NCBI GenBank assembly: GCA_951394405.1
Contig: OX596336.1
Coordinates: forward strand, 4,650,001 to 4,714,000
Length of the DNA stretch: 64,000 nt
Direction: 5' to 3'
Origin: Coprinellus micaceus
Lineage: Eukaryota; Basidiomycota; Agaricomycetes; Agaricales; Psathyrellaceae
The position numbers and the translations under genes are program-made. Every line of letters begins with the position of its first letter. The first letter of the stretch is position 1. The notes beneath the pieces were generated by a model. It searched no databases and had not been told where the DNA came from. It worked only from the letters and a program-made list of their open reading frames with translations. Positions 11,803 to 22,955 of this stretch are shown here, piece after piece.

Positions 11803-13973
11803 TGGATATGATGCTCGTTAACTGCTTGGACTAGGGAGTGGGGACAAGGTTGAGTACGAAACAAAAGAGCGAGTGGCGAGGACTGGTCCATGGCGTTATA
11901 TAGGGGAGGTTCAACAGACAAAGGTATCCGGTGCTCACCGTTCAGTGGCAAAGGACAAAGCATTGATGCCAAAATACTTTGAAATGTATTCAAGCGCCGT
12001 TTAAAAATGACGTCACTATGTTGAATTCCAGAATTTTAGCGCCCATCTCTTGACCGAACCCACCATGCATGTTGCACACCCAATGTGGCCTCATGTTACG
12101 GTGACATCCCGTCTGAGTACTATGCATCTACTCCTGCGACCCTCCCCCTTCTTCCCTCAGTGGTTGTGACGGTCCTCACTGAGCCACCGAAACCACCACG
12201 GCCGTATCTCACCCACTTGAATACCTCACCCACTTGAATACCTCACAAGCCCAAATTCCCCCCCAAATATACAGTCATCTATCAATAAACGTGACACCAT
12301 CACAGAACATGACAGGGGCGCGAAATCATATCCCCCTCACCCAATTCCTCATGAAATTCGATAAAACCTTCTGCATATTATGGGCATATATCCTGTCTAC
12401 ACAGAGTAATACCCGTTTGAAGTGTCTGTGTGCGAAATGAGGGTAAAACTGGTCATCCCCGCCGAGCTTTCCGAAATTTGGGTGGTTTTCGAAAATTCCA
12501 AGGCTCCTACTTCACTGTGAATCGTATGTACAGCACCAAAAATCGGATAGGTGGACCTTCTCTACGCTTTAGCTTATTCCCCTGTCAAATTGGGACCCAA
12601 AATGCTTTGAGATCATCGAGAAACTGAACCTTTTGCACAGGCTGTGTAGGTCTGAAACCCTTATATTGGGCTTCTTCTGACGAAAATGAGCCTGGGGGAC
12701 ATGATATGGCTGAGGAGATGCACCCAAGACATTTTCAGGTAATCTTAATCCCTTCAGTAACAAGAACTATTCAAGGCCGAGTCTACAGAGTCCTGAAAAA
12801 TCCCAACAACTTCTATCCGTGGCTGTAATACTGCGTATTTTCATTGCATAGGCGGGTACTGGCACAATACAGGGTAGATACAGCTCATATAGCTTATAGT
12901 ATTGTTTCTCTGACCTCTTTACACCATTCCAAGCTGATATTGAGGCAACGTCCCATCCTGTTGGTCGGTGTTGGGTGAATGTAGAGAGGCTGTCACGTTG
13001 AGTGATCCAGGCCAGAAATGCTCCCACGCCAGTGGAAGCGCAATTGTAAACCCAGTTTTGTAGTAAAACAAATAGAAATTTACTATCATATAGAAGAAGG
13101 ACAGCCCAACACATATGTGAAGAAATCTCGCCAAACGGTCCAGTGGTTGAAGAGAAAAATGGAGCACATCATTTGGGTGTCACATTTATTGGTAGATGAC
13201 TGTAGTCGCAAAGTCAAATCGGTTCAAGTTGGGCTTCTCCCAACCGGCGGCTCTACTAAGTGAATTGGAAGTAGACTGGCAAGCGAAATGATGATAGCGA
13301 GGTTGCAACTGTCTCTGCATCCACCGTGCTTTCTTTCCGTCAACTATATGCATTCGTTCAAACTTGCACGGGAGGGTGGGTTCAACCCCACAGCCAATGG
13401 CGGAGGGTATCCCGGCTACCTGTCCAGAGTGATTGGACAGCTATCTTCCCTTGGCTTCTACGACTTTTCGCACATTGAAGGGTCTGGCTAGGAGTCATTT
13501 CGTCAGCTAATACTAGGACCCGATTGTCATTTTCTCATTCTGAACCTTCATAATGGCGGTCATGGTAGCGGTTTGGACTTGCGATGCCCTGTCGACGATT
13601 GATTGCACCTCTCCACCAAGAAAGGCCCGTCATCGTCACACCTTTGGCTCCATCCCCAGCGCCCGAGGTGTCTACCTCAGAATTCATGCTCCTCAGTAGC
13701 CCCTGGTCACCCCGCCATCCCCACCGGTCCAGCGCGAGCGGAGGATTTCCTGATCCGGAGTTCGATCAGGAGCTGAAACATCGCTTCCCATTCCTCGTCA
13801 TGTCATCATCAGATTGGCTCTCTCGTTCTCAAACAGTGAGTAGCCGTTAAATTGCATATTGAAAGCCTGCTCAGTAACCTCATGCACCGTCTGCACAGCA
13901 CTATCTTTGACTTCAGAGCGATCTCCGAACCATCAGGATGAGATTCGGATTGGTAGCCGAGGAGAACAGTTCC
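11803..13973. other. Intergenic between MYND C and D
   Basis: Divergent promoter region for C (minus) and D (plus). It contains the GGGCGCT motif of C at 12036-12045 and a duplicated CACCCACTTGAATACCT near 12208-12242. The frame at 13584-13850 is open but resembles nothing I know. No gene is supported. Confidence 0.45.
12036..12045 (-). promoter_or_regulatory. Shared GGGCGCT motif upstream of MYND C
   Basis: On the minus strand this reads TGGGCGCTAA, about 235 bp upstream of the proposed ATG of locus C. It matches the sense-oriented consensus YGGGCGCTHA found before other MYND loci. Role inferred only from recurrence and spacing. Confidence 0.4.
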
Positions 13974-16257
13974 ATGTCATCGACATCCAAGAGCCGCAAG
14001 GACGAACAAGCCCAACAACGGCGGAAGGCGAAGTTCAATGAGGTAGGTTCTCTCTTTCGAGTTCATAACTCTCAAGTGACTCGTTGGCATGTGATAGCTC
14101 TTGCAACAGGCTCTGGACAGCAGCACACCAAACGACTATCAAGCGCTCGCCGACTTTCTCAGCGATGGACAAGACTTCGACCCACTTGCCCGCCTTCTGG
14201 AGCCCCTCAAACTTGCCCTGATCCCCCCTACGCCTCTCGATACCACCGACCCTACATCCATCGCCCATATTCGATCTGCCCGCCAAAGTATCGATACCCT
14301 TCCCATCTTCTTCCGAGTTCTACGACATTCTCCCCGCCAATCGATATCTCTCAAGGCGTATACCGAGAAATGCCTTCAGATGATGCTGGATCGCTGGGGT
14401 GCGATCATAGCCTGGATGGCGTTCCTCCTCCTTCATACGCCTCAGGGTCCTGAAAGCCAGAAAGTCCAAGAGGCTTGTGCACAGGTCCTCCTCGAAGTTC
14501 TATCCGATCCTGAGAGTAGCCCCTCAAGGAAGGAAATAGCATCGATGCGGGGCACTGCCGACCTCGTCTATGTCCTCCTCAGCCAGGTCGACCACCGGAA
14601 GAAGCACTATGTCCTCCGGCCAGACGGCGGCTCGAACCCCAAGGCAGCGTGCGTTCTCAGTGAGCTCTTCAAGACCATGTTCGACTCGATGGCGGGATGG
14701 GACGCGATGGAGGCCAAGTTCACGGGGATGAAGAGGTGGAAGCGGAGGAATACGGTTCAGGTGTTCATTGGGCGTGCTCAGCAGCTTGCAGCCCTCGCCA
14801 ATGCGACCAACATCACCGGTATCGCGATCTCTCTCGAGTTTCTCCTCCAAGGGGTGTTCAGTCTGTGCCCGAACCGCCAGGTATGGGAGACCTTCCAGCG
14901 AACGAAGGTTCTCTATGAATGTGGTGCGGCGCTGGTTCAGCTGGCGGACAAGGCTCATGGCTACAACGCGAGGGATCGGGAGTGCTGGGAGGCGATCTCG
15001 AGTTTGGTGTTCCACCTCACCTACGCTGTCCTCAATTGCTCGATGAACCCCACCCAAGAAGTTCCAAAGCTCGTCAAGTGTGGCCTCCTACGCTCTGCTA
15101 TGCTCTGCCTTCCCCCACTCAAGCTCAACCCCGACTCCCGTATCACACAGGCTCACAGTAACCAGTGGAAGGACGCCATTCAAGCGCTCGATACGATCGC
15201 GCCCTATTTCTATCTTGAGCACGTCTTCCAAGCCGCTTTCGAACACGGGGATTTCCATTTCCACCAGAGTTTGAGGACGGCATTCTTGAACCCAACGGAG
15301 AGTCACCGTATCGTCAAGATGGCGCAAGTGAGCCAGGGCCCGGCGGAGGCGATTTGGAGGGGATATTTGAGGTTGTTCACTCAGGCGAAGCAGGCCCATG
15401 TCGATAGGATGGATGTTCCGATTTCATTGTGTGGCAACGCCAAGGTACGTACATCGTCGCTAGAGGCTGTATTGGCGCTGAACACCGCTCGGGTACTATA
15501 GCACGTCGACCGACACCCTTGTCTACCAGAGTTGCCCGTCAGGATCTGTGGCCGGTGTCGGTCGATCGCTTATTGCTCGAGAGAGTGCCAGGTGGAGGAT
15601 TGGGAAAGGTTCCATAGAAGGGAGTGTGGGTTTGCGGCCGTGAGGGCTCAGAGTGCGTTGATTCGTCCTTCGCGTAGTTGCATTTCTGCTGACCTGACTC
15701 GCCTTCCAGCGCTTCGGATACCTACTGGGACCCGACCTTACATCCAGATGATGCAAGACCAGCTGCGGCATCTTGAGAGTGCGGCAACCGAGAACGATCT
15801 CGTCGAGGATGTCCGCTACACCCGCTCGATGCTGCACCGAAACCAACGCAACTTGAACGCCACCTTCTCCGTCCTCGACTTCTCGAACATGCACCAGCTC
15901 CCGTACACCCATATTGGTGGTTCTGCTGGGCTCAAGGACAACCTGAACAACCCTCATTCTTCCCTTGTCGACCCACACCCGCACAATACCTCTGATAAAC
16001 CTACGATTGGTGGGGGTCGGACGCCCGATGCGGGCGAGTGGGAGAGGAGATACCAGGCGTACGTGAATGAGGCGGCATTGAATCCGGAGAGGGTAGTTTT
16101 GATTGAGGGGGTGTTTCGGTATGCGGAGATGGAGGATGTGGAGGTGAGGGTGTTGGCGAAATTGAGGGTTGGAGGGAAGGATGGGAGGGAGATGGGGAAG
16201 GGGAAGTATAGGGTTGTGGGGAGTGTGTTTAGGGTTGGTGTGAAGGAGGAGGGGTAA
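13974..16257 (+). CDS. MYND zinc-finger family protein (locus D), intact
   Basis: The best complete plus-strand member. Exons 13974-14042, 14098-15444, 15502-15652 and 15710-16257 give 705 codons including stop (704 aa) with phases 0, 0 and 1; introns are 55-57 nt. Exon 1 is basic (MSSTSKSRKDEQAQQRRK). Exon 2 has FDPLARLLEPLKLALIP near the start and RWGAIIAWMAFLL further on. The MYND region starts at about residue 473: C488, C491, C497, C501, H510 and C514 form the second half of the finger (CGRC, AYC, SREC, FHRREC). The first ligand pair is not canonical; C479 and the Cys of SLCGN are candidates. The last exon has MMQDQLRHLE, WERRYQAYVNEA and VLIEGVFRY. No lesion seen. Likely a nuclear or cytosolic adaptor; the partner is unknown. 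Confidence 0.85.
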
Positions 16258-16446
16258 GGGCTGGGTGTATGGCTCCGCGGCTGGCAGACTCGAAGCAGAC
16301 TCACACATTTCGCATTTCGCATCTGTGAGTCCCCTCCAGCATCGATCGCGTCATCTGGGTTTATTGATACAAAGTACTATTATATGTATGGGCGCCGCTA
16401 CACGGGATGTAATTGGGGGAGTCCAAGTGCCGGGCCCATATCTAGT

Positions 16447-17469
16447 TCACGGCCTACGTTGGACGTTAGCCCAGATCCTTTGTGACTTTAACAATTGGAG
16501 ACCTACCAAGGAACTTCGGCAAACCCAGAGATCCAGTTCAGCACCACGTATCTCTCCCCCACTGGTGCCTCGGGGGGGGGGGGGGGGGGGGGGGTGGTAT
16601 CGCATTCGGGAAAGTATGGCAACAGTGCCATGGGTGTGCACTTTGAATCTTCCACCAACGAGAATCATCGTGTCGCAGTTAGCCTCCGCGTCTTTCATCC
16701 AGTGGTGGATGCGGTGGATGAACGGGGTCCACGCTTTACATGTTCCTTTACAGGTCATGAGTGTCTTGAAGCGACTTCTCTTGTAAGTAAGCCTTGAACG
16801 TTCTTTCGAGATATGGACGTCGTAGGCCACGATGAGAGGATTATCGCAGCGTAAAGTGGGGCCTCCGTCGCTGCCCCTCCATCAAAACATGGGCCACTGG
16901 TTTCCGGTGGAACACTACGAAGGCCCGATTGGTTTGGCACGGGGACTTCACGATTCACCATCGCCTCCAAAATTCGCAGGTGACCCCCCTTCACCTTGAG
17001 AGAGACAAGGTCGCCCTCAATTTTCTCATCTAGCGGCCTGCCCAATTAGATGTCGAATCTCGCGAACGGTTTGCAGAGTATACGCACCACGATAATTTTT
17101 CGCAAGTGCGCCGCACTCTGTCGAATGATCATCCCAACCCTTCTCCTGGCAGACTTTCGAGCAATACATCGCATTGTGGCATTTACTGCACACAAATCTC
17201 TGCGTATTTTCGGCACCTGAGGCCCAGTGCTAAAGCTAAAGTGAGTGCCTTCCCTCGAACAGAGAATATTCTAGCGCTCACGTCGTGATAAATGCACACA
17301 GTAGCCCTCTGGTTACCCCGGCTGTGAAACACCGACCGCGCATGCTCAAGGAGGCCCGCGCAGTAAACGTGAGTAGCCTTCGCTGCCTTGGAATGGAAGT
17401 CCTTCTGAGAGCACCATCCCGCTACGACTCCCTGATTTTGGTCATCGGCGGCTCGATAGGCCTCCGAAA
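16447..17469 (-). pseudogene. MYND gene 3' half (locus E), truncated at the copia LTR
   Basis: Minus-strand remnant of a MYND paralogue. About 60 codons of exon 2 remain (17469-17282, ending CIYHD before a GTGAGC donor), then intron 17230-17281, then a MYND exon from 17229 beginning HWASGAEN with CSKC, MYC, SKVC and GWDDHSTEC, then exon 4 with SLKVKGGHLRILE and later ILVGGRFKVH. The exon 4 frame shifts between about 16830 and 16755. The 5' two thirds of exon 2 are missing exactly at the LTR end of the copia element (17470). A matching promoter plus exon 1 lies beyond the element at about 27500-27750, so this is probably one gene split and partly deleted by the transposon nest. Confidence 0.72.
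16572..16594 (+). repeat. Poly-G tract of 23 bases
   Basis: An uninterrupted run of 23 G on the plus strand inside the last exon of pseudogene E. It would encode a proline run on the minus strand. Length is likely unstable and prone to assembly error. Confidence 0.9.
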
Positions 17470-17852
17470 TGTAGAACGATGCAAGTATGACCCACTGTAA
17501 GTGGGGAGAGTTCGATGTTAGATTGAAAGTAAGTAGGGTATACAAGATACGCACCTGTAAGTGGGGAGAGTTCGATGGGGACTCACCCACTTACAGTGTG
17601 GACTATATACTGTGGAGAACAATAGATAACCTATATGCGGAACAATAAGAAAGAACAATAGACATTCCATAAGTAGAGAACAATAGCAGTGAATGGAGAT
17701 AAGGTGGAGATAAGAGAACAATAAGTGCAAGTATAATGGGAATAATACAAGGTGGTTGTTGTTCTCTGTAGAACAATAGAAGATAAGTAAAACGTTCGAA
17801 ATAGAGGTATTCTTTGTAGAGATAGAGTTGACATGAGCATTGTCTTCCAACA
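17470..17852 (-). repeat. Copia 3' LTR
   Basis: 383 bp. Read on the minus strand it starts TGTTGGAAG and ends GTTCTACA, the expected TG...CA. Close to 97-98 percent identical to 26385-26768 apart from a 10-nt and an 11-nt indel. Confidence 0.92.
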
Positions 17853-17862
17853 CACCCCCTCA
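17853..17862 (-). other. Polypurine tract of the copia element
   Basis: On the minus strand the bases immediately before the 3' LTR read TGAGGGGGTG, a purine-rich plus-strand primer site in the expected position. Confidence 0.75.
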
Positions 17863-17879
17863 ATGTAATGTCTCTGTAT

Positions 17880-20054
17880 TTACTCGAGTCCAAGAGCAAG
17901 TCGATGACGTTCAACAGCAGGTTTGGGTAAAGGTTTAGTAAATATATCGGCGATCATATCGGTAGTAGATAAAAAGTGAACAGTAATGTCGCCTCGCTTG
18001 ATAGCATCCCGAATCCAATGCATCTTTATATCGATGTGCTTCATTCGGCTGTGGAGTTCTGGGTTCCGGAGAACCTTGAGTGCGGATTGGTTGTCGACCA
18101 TGAGTGGTGAGGGAGTAGAGACGTCGTGACCAAGTTCCTTCAGGAGTGTGCGCATCCAGATGATGTCCCTTCCAGTGCTTGACGCAGAGACGTACTCTGC
18201 CTCTGTTGAGGAGTCTGCCACTGTCGATTGCTTCTTTGCCGACCAACTAACTGCTCCTGATCCCATTTTAATGACAAATCCAGATGTGGATCGTCGCGTG
18301 TCAAGGCACCCAGCATGATCTGCGTCGCTGTATGCTTGGAAGAGTTCCGAAGACATCTTGCTACCGTTGTTACGATAGGTGAGCTTCAGATCTTTGGTTC
18401 CCTTGAGGTAACGGAATAGGTGCTTGACTGCTTTCCAATGCATAGGTCCGGGGTTGGAGTTGTATTGGGCTAGTTTGGCAACAGCGTAGGCGATGTCAGG
18501 GCGTGTCGCAATCATAAGGTATATTAGGGCGCCGATGGCATTCATGTATGGGACATTCTTCATCATCTCGTCGTCAGCCTTGTTTGGAATGTACTTGGTG
18601 AGAGTAGCACCGCTTCCTGGATCCATTGGAGTTCCTACTGGGTAGCAGTCCTCCATCTTGAATCGCGCAAGCATGTCGAGGATGTATTGAGTCTGGGATA
18701 GGCGCATGACTCGGTTCTCGCAGTCATAGTCAACCTTGATTCCAAGCAGGTACGAGGTGGGTCCGAGATCCTTGATCTTGAAGACCTTGGCAAGGGAGTC
18801 CTTGAGCCATTGGATCTTCTCCTGGCTTTTCGAGGTTATGGTGATGTTGTCAACGAAGACTGGTACAACAATGCGGGTCCCATCCATCTCCCAGACATAG
18901 ATAGCCGGGTCAGATTTTATTTGGGTGAATCCGATTGCTTCAAGCTCTGATGCTAGCTTTTGGTACCATAGTCGTCCGCTCTGTTTCAAGCCATATAAAC
19001 CCTTCTTCAGCCGGCACACCCATCTCCGTCCCTTTGCGTCTGGATTCTTGATCTCAAACCCTGGCGCTTGCTCCATGTAGACTTCATATTGCTCCTCGAT
19101 TGTTCCGTTGAGGTAGGCATTGTCGACGTCAATGGTCTCGATGAAGTGTCCTTCCATGGCGGCTTGGGCGAAGATCGCGCGGATTGATGTGAGACGAGAT
19201 GCAGGTGCCCATGTCTGATCGTAGTCTACTCCAGGCATTTGGGAATATCCCTTGGCGACAAGTCGAGCTTTGTAGCGGTCGATTGTGCCATCTGCCTTTC
19301 GTTTGATGAGGAAGACCCATCGTGATCCAACAACCTTTCGTCCCTCTGGTAGTTCGACTAGTTCCCAAGTGCCATTGGTGGTTAGGGCGTCAATCTCAAC
19401 CTGTGCTGCAGTCTGCCAGTGTTCGCCATCTGGTCCTGCGAAGGCTTCCCAGTGTGTCCGAGGTGCATCTCCTGGACGGCGTGTAGCCGCTCCTAGTGCT
19501 TTATCCTGTGCCATGTAGAATGCCATTTCCATGCCTTGGTCAAGAGTCAGGGTCTCTTCCAGGGGGACGTGGTATAGACTGATGAGAGAATCAAGGATAC
19601 TGGTGGCACGTAGTGCATCTTCCATGTCTACAGGTTCGTCGTCAAGGTCAAAGTCCTCAGCTGCAATGGGTTGTACAGGTTCGTCGTCTTCATCGTCGTC
19701 TTCATCCTCATCCTCATCCTCTGTTTCGGGTAGCTGATTGTTTCTCTGTGCACCCCCTCGATCTGCTACCTGTTCACCCCCTTCACGCCTGGCTACTGGG
19801 ATTGTACCGCGTCTCCCTTTTCCACTCGCGAGTTGGTAGTCCTTGACGGTCGTTGCTGTTTTCCGTATGGGCCGGGAGCTTTGTGCTACTAGCGGTGGAG
19901 CTTTCGGAACTTTCGCCTTGCGAGGGATTGATTTGCGAGGGGGAGGGGGAGGTGGCCGGGTGCGTTTCTGGGCAGGTGCTGGAGGTGCGACTGGTGCTGG
20001 AGGAGGTAGTTCTGGGAACATGGGTCCTGTTACGACCTCGATGAGGGAGTTGGT
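17880..20054 (-). CDS. Copia pol, reverse transcriptase and RNase H part
   Basis: About 725 codons, open to a stop 27 bp before the 3' LTR. After a proline-rich and acidic linker come the copia RT blocks: WVFLIKRKADGTIDRYKARL, GVDYDQTWAPASRLTSIR, VDNAYLNG and LKKGLYGLKQSGRLWYQ. The catalytic box reads FVDN at 18846-18857 where active enzymes have (Y/F)VDD; the second Asp codon has become AAC, so polymerase activity is probably lost. RNase H follows with GSGAVSWSAKKQSTVADSS, TEAEYVSAS and a C-terminal FTKPLPKPAVE block. The 5' end runs into the inserted DNA transposon at 20055, so this is only the 3' portion of the original pol frame. Confidence 0.9.
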   Translation of the reverse strand, partial: TNSLIEVVTGPMFPELPPPAPVAPPAPAQKRTRPPPPPPRKSIPRKAKVPKAPPLVAQSSRPIRKTATTVKDYQLASGKGRRGTIPVARREGGEQVADRGGAQRNNQLPETEDEDEDEDDDEDDEPVQPIAAEDFDLDDEPVDMEDALRATSILDSLISLYHVPLEETLTLDQGMEMAFYMAQDKALGAATRRPGDAPRTHWEAFAGPDGEHWQTAAQVEIDALTTNGTWELVELPEGRKVVGSRWVFLIKRKADGTIDRYKARLVAKGYSQMPGVDYDQTWAPASRLTSIRAIFAQAAMEGHFIETIDVDNAYLNGTIEEQYEVYMEQAPGFEIKNPDAKGRRWVCRLKKGLYGLKQSGRLWYQKLASELEAIGFTQIKSDPAIYVWEMDGTRIVVPVFVDNITITSKSQEKIQWLKDSLAKVFKIKDLGPTSYLLGIKVDYDCENRVMRLSQTQYILDMLARFKMEDCYPVGTPMDPGSGATLTKYIPNKADDEMMKNVPYMNAIGALIYLMIATRPDIAYAVAKLAQYNSNPGPMHWKAVKHLFRYLKGTKDLKLTYRNNGSKMSSELFQAYSDADHAGCLDTRRSTSGFVIKMGSGAVSWSAKKQSTVADSSTEAEYVSASSTGRDIIWMRTLLKELGHDVSTPSPLMVDNQSALKVLRNPELHSRMKHIDIKMHWIRDAIKRGDITVHFLSTTDMIADIFTKPLPKPAVERHRLALGLE

Positions 20055-22280
20055 CACCTGGGCATCACGAGTTCCCAGGCTTGGTAACCTGTCATACCGG
20101 GGGGGTATAACAGGCTAATTAGCCCGGAAATCGTTTGCGCCGCACACTGGCAGGAAACTGCCAGTTTTCTGCCTTTCAAGGTATAAGTCCCCAAAGTCCC
20201 CAAACTGGTAAGGGAGGGGTCGTGGGTTCCCTTTGTCGCAGGAGAACTACGCGCGCTGTCACCGTCCCGCGCCCATCATTGTGCCCGGCGATGTCTGCGC
20301 GCATCCAAATCGGGCCTGCCATCACGCTGACACGTGCGCTCGCTGTCTCGCACAGTGAGCTCACCTGGTTGGCTACAGGCCCTCTCCCTATTCCCTGTGG
20401 CATAAAATTTGGCATGCAGCCTTGTATAGCACATTAATTATTATTTATGCATCCTGGCGTGCATAGGACGACTGGAAGATAGAATAGTGTGCATGTGTAC
20501 TCATTGTTCCTTACCCTGTGTTTCTACCAAGGTATTTAGCCATTCCAATGCAACATTATGAGTAGACATAACCCGGTGTATTATTGTTCACTTGAAAAGA
20601 TTTTTTTGAGCGCTTTCCCGGGAATAATACATTGTTCTTCTGCCAGTGCTCTCGGGTTACAAATACCTTTGATGTTGAGGGTACAGGTCATAACGGACAC
20701 TGATAGCTTAATATACTCGCATACTTGCCTAAGTCCAGACATTGTACACCGCGAACCACCCCGCATAGGCCTCCTGGCACCTCCACTGCAGCACTGGCAC
20801 ACCAGATGCTAAATAGCATGTGTGGTAAACAAACTGTTGACCTAGCACCTATCCGTGAGCAATGCGCCTAGATAACGTCGTATACACTTAAAGGTTACCA
20901 AAGGTTTACTATTTACGCTTAATGCGCTGCCCCGCCGGCTCAGCGCACACCCTCGTGCCTCGAGCTCGCTTGGGCGCTTAATTTGCGTTATGGATCCTTC
21001 TGAAAGCGAGGGCTATGTTGTGGTGTTATTAAAGTAGGTCGGACGAAAGGAGGCCGACTATTAGAGTCTATAGAAAAAGACACGACGGGAAACGGACAAG
21101 AATTCGAGGAGATATGTATGAAAGAATGGTTACTGCCCTGAGAATCCACGAAGTATGTTGAACATCAGTGCATCAATTGACGACTCCACCGTGCTTTTGG
21201 TCATTGTTTCGCCGTATCTCGGCTTCTACTGCCCCGTTTTCCTTCCTGTCTTTTGCATTCTACGCGCTGCGTCAAGAGCCACCTCTGGAGAGGCCAGTGT
21301 AAAATTTATGGCTTGCCGATCTTGCTAAATTCTGGAGCCAATCAAATTTGGGTTGGCATGGGGTACATCCAGTATCGCTCCCCGAATTTGCAGTTACTGG
21401 ATGTTAAATAGAACAGATGGCCAATTCTTTATATTCTCCACCTATTTACATCCGCCCGCCTCGTGCTTCTGCTGAGGGGAAGGTATGGCCACAGTGTCAT
21501 AGGAGGTGTAACAGAAGTACACAATTGACTGTCGCACTGCAGCGAAGCTATTATCGCGCTAGAGGGCGACGTCGAGCTCTATATGGCTACCATGACTGCT
21601 CATTTACTAGGGGATCAGTGGAGAGCTTGCCTACTGCACGCTTCATCTGCGAAATAGAGCCCTTTTGGGGCCCGGGGCCGATGGTGATCCCTCTCGCTCC
21701 AAGGCAGGGTGATAGTTAATTTGAGGCGCTTAAAGGCTATCTATTAATACTAGAAGCATGTGTGTAACACGACACTTTGTCCCCATGCTTTTAAGTAGAA
21801 ACAGGTGCCTTATGGGTGTGTATGTACTCGATGAGGGATTAACCCAGCATTTGAGCATTTTCCTGGGTATTCCGGACAGAATAACTACTAAAATAGGTAC
21901 ACATACTTAAGGTCTAATATTCCCTATAATATGAGGGAGAAAGGTTAAGATGTGAATGAGCTACCCAACCGGGTGAGCTCACTGCGAGACAGCGAGCGCG
22001 CGTGTCGGCGTGATGGCAGGCCCGATTTGGATGCGCGCAGACATCGCCGGGCACAATGATGGGCGCGGGACGGTGACAGCGCACGTAGTTCTCCTGCGAC
22101 AAAGGGGACCCACGACCCCTCCCTTACCAGTTTGGGGACTTTGGGGACTTATACCTTGAAAGGCAGAAAACTGGCAGTTTCCTGCCAGTGTGCGGCGCAA
22201 ACGATTTCCGGGCTAATTAGCCTGTTATACCCCCCCGGTATGACAGGTTACCAAGCCTGGGAACTCGTGATGCCCAGGTG
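20055..22280. mobile_element. 2.2-kb TIR DNA transposon, non-autonomous, 8-bp TSD
   Basis: The ends are inverted repeats of about 322 bp (20055-20377 and 21959-22280), nearly identical, starting CACCTGGGCATCACGAG. The element is flanked by a perfect 8-bp target duplication GAGTTGGT at 20047-20054 and 22281-22288. An 8-bp duplication fits hAT or a related superfamily; long terminal repeats also recall MULEs, which usually give 9 bp. The internal 1.6 kb contains no transposase-like frame. The open frames within the two terminal repeats are simply mirror images of each other. It was inserted after the LTR-like segment 22288-22955, since the duplication spans that junction. Confidence 0.88.
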
Positions 22281-22287
22281 GAGTTGG

Positions 22288-22955
22288 TGTTGTCCGTCAC
22301 TGGTCGGCTTCTTAGTCGTACTATCCCCCTATTCCTAATAGCTTCTGGGATGTCACGCGGGCAGTCACACGTCTATTAGACAATAGTACGTTGCACTGGT
22401 ATCAGACTTGCACGTTCTTCTATGACACGTCAGGGGTCCACGGATACTCTCGGATGCTTACTAGTTTGGCGATCTTCTAGTCAAGTCCGGCTTACAGATG
22501 CTTCCTAGTTTGGCAATCTTCTAGGCAAGTCTGGCGTCGTCACACGGCGGGTTCACTACTAGACAATAGTGGAGTGTGGAAGGTTCTCAGTGGCGTTCAC
22601 TGTCTCGGCTGTGGTTCGTGATGCGAAGGGAGTCTTGTAGAGTTGCGGAAGTCTTGCAGGAGCTTATTGAATGGGAGCGGAGTGGTGGAGTGGGCGAAAC
22701 GGGACTAAGATTAAAGTATAACAAGCTAGGCTACATGGGTCGTACTACGGGGTATTTATACCTAATTGGTGTGAGTCACAAGATAGCTGCGTATGACGAA
22801 TAGTGAGGTAATAGTGGGGTGAGTGGAGTAAATAGTGGAGCGCGTGGAGTAAGTAGTGGAGCGCGTGGAGTCTGGGTCAAGGGTAACTGCGGAGTCGTGG
22901 AGCGTATACTCCACATGAGTCAGGGGTAGCTGTGGGGTAGCTGCGGAGTCCTACA
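22288..22955 (-). mobile_element. LTR-like segment (668 bp) inside copia pol
   Basis: Read on the minus strand this segment starts TGTAGGACTCC and ends GACGGACAACA, so it has TG...CA ends. It includes CCAATTAG followed closely by GGTATAAATACC, a CCAAT/TATA arrangement expected of an LTR promoter. It interrupts the region between integrase and RT and brings in-frame stops. It is not similar to the copia LTRs of this element. A matching target duplication was not found (TCACT against GTTGG), so it could be a solo LTR of another family or a rearrangement scar. Confidence 0.55.

Noticed and set aside
13584..13850. 88-codon ORF upstream of MYND D as an extra exon
   Set aside because: Exon 1 of D with a fitting donor lies at 13974-14042 and the ORF has no family resemblance.
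20176..20437. ORFs at both ends of the 2.2-kb transposon as genes
   Set aside because: They are the same sequence in inverted orientation within the terminal repeats.
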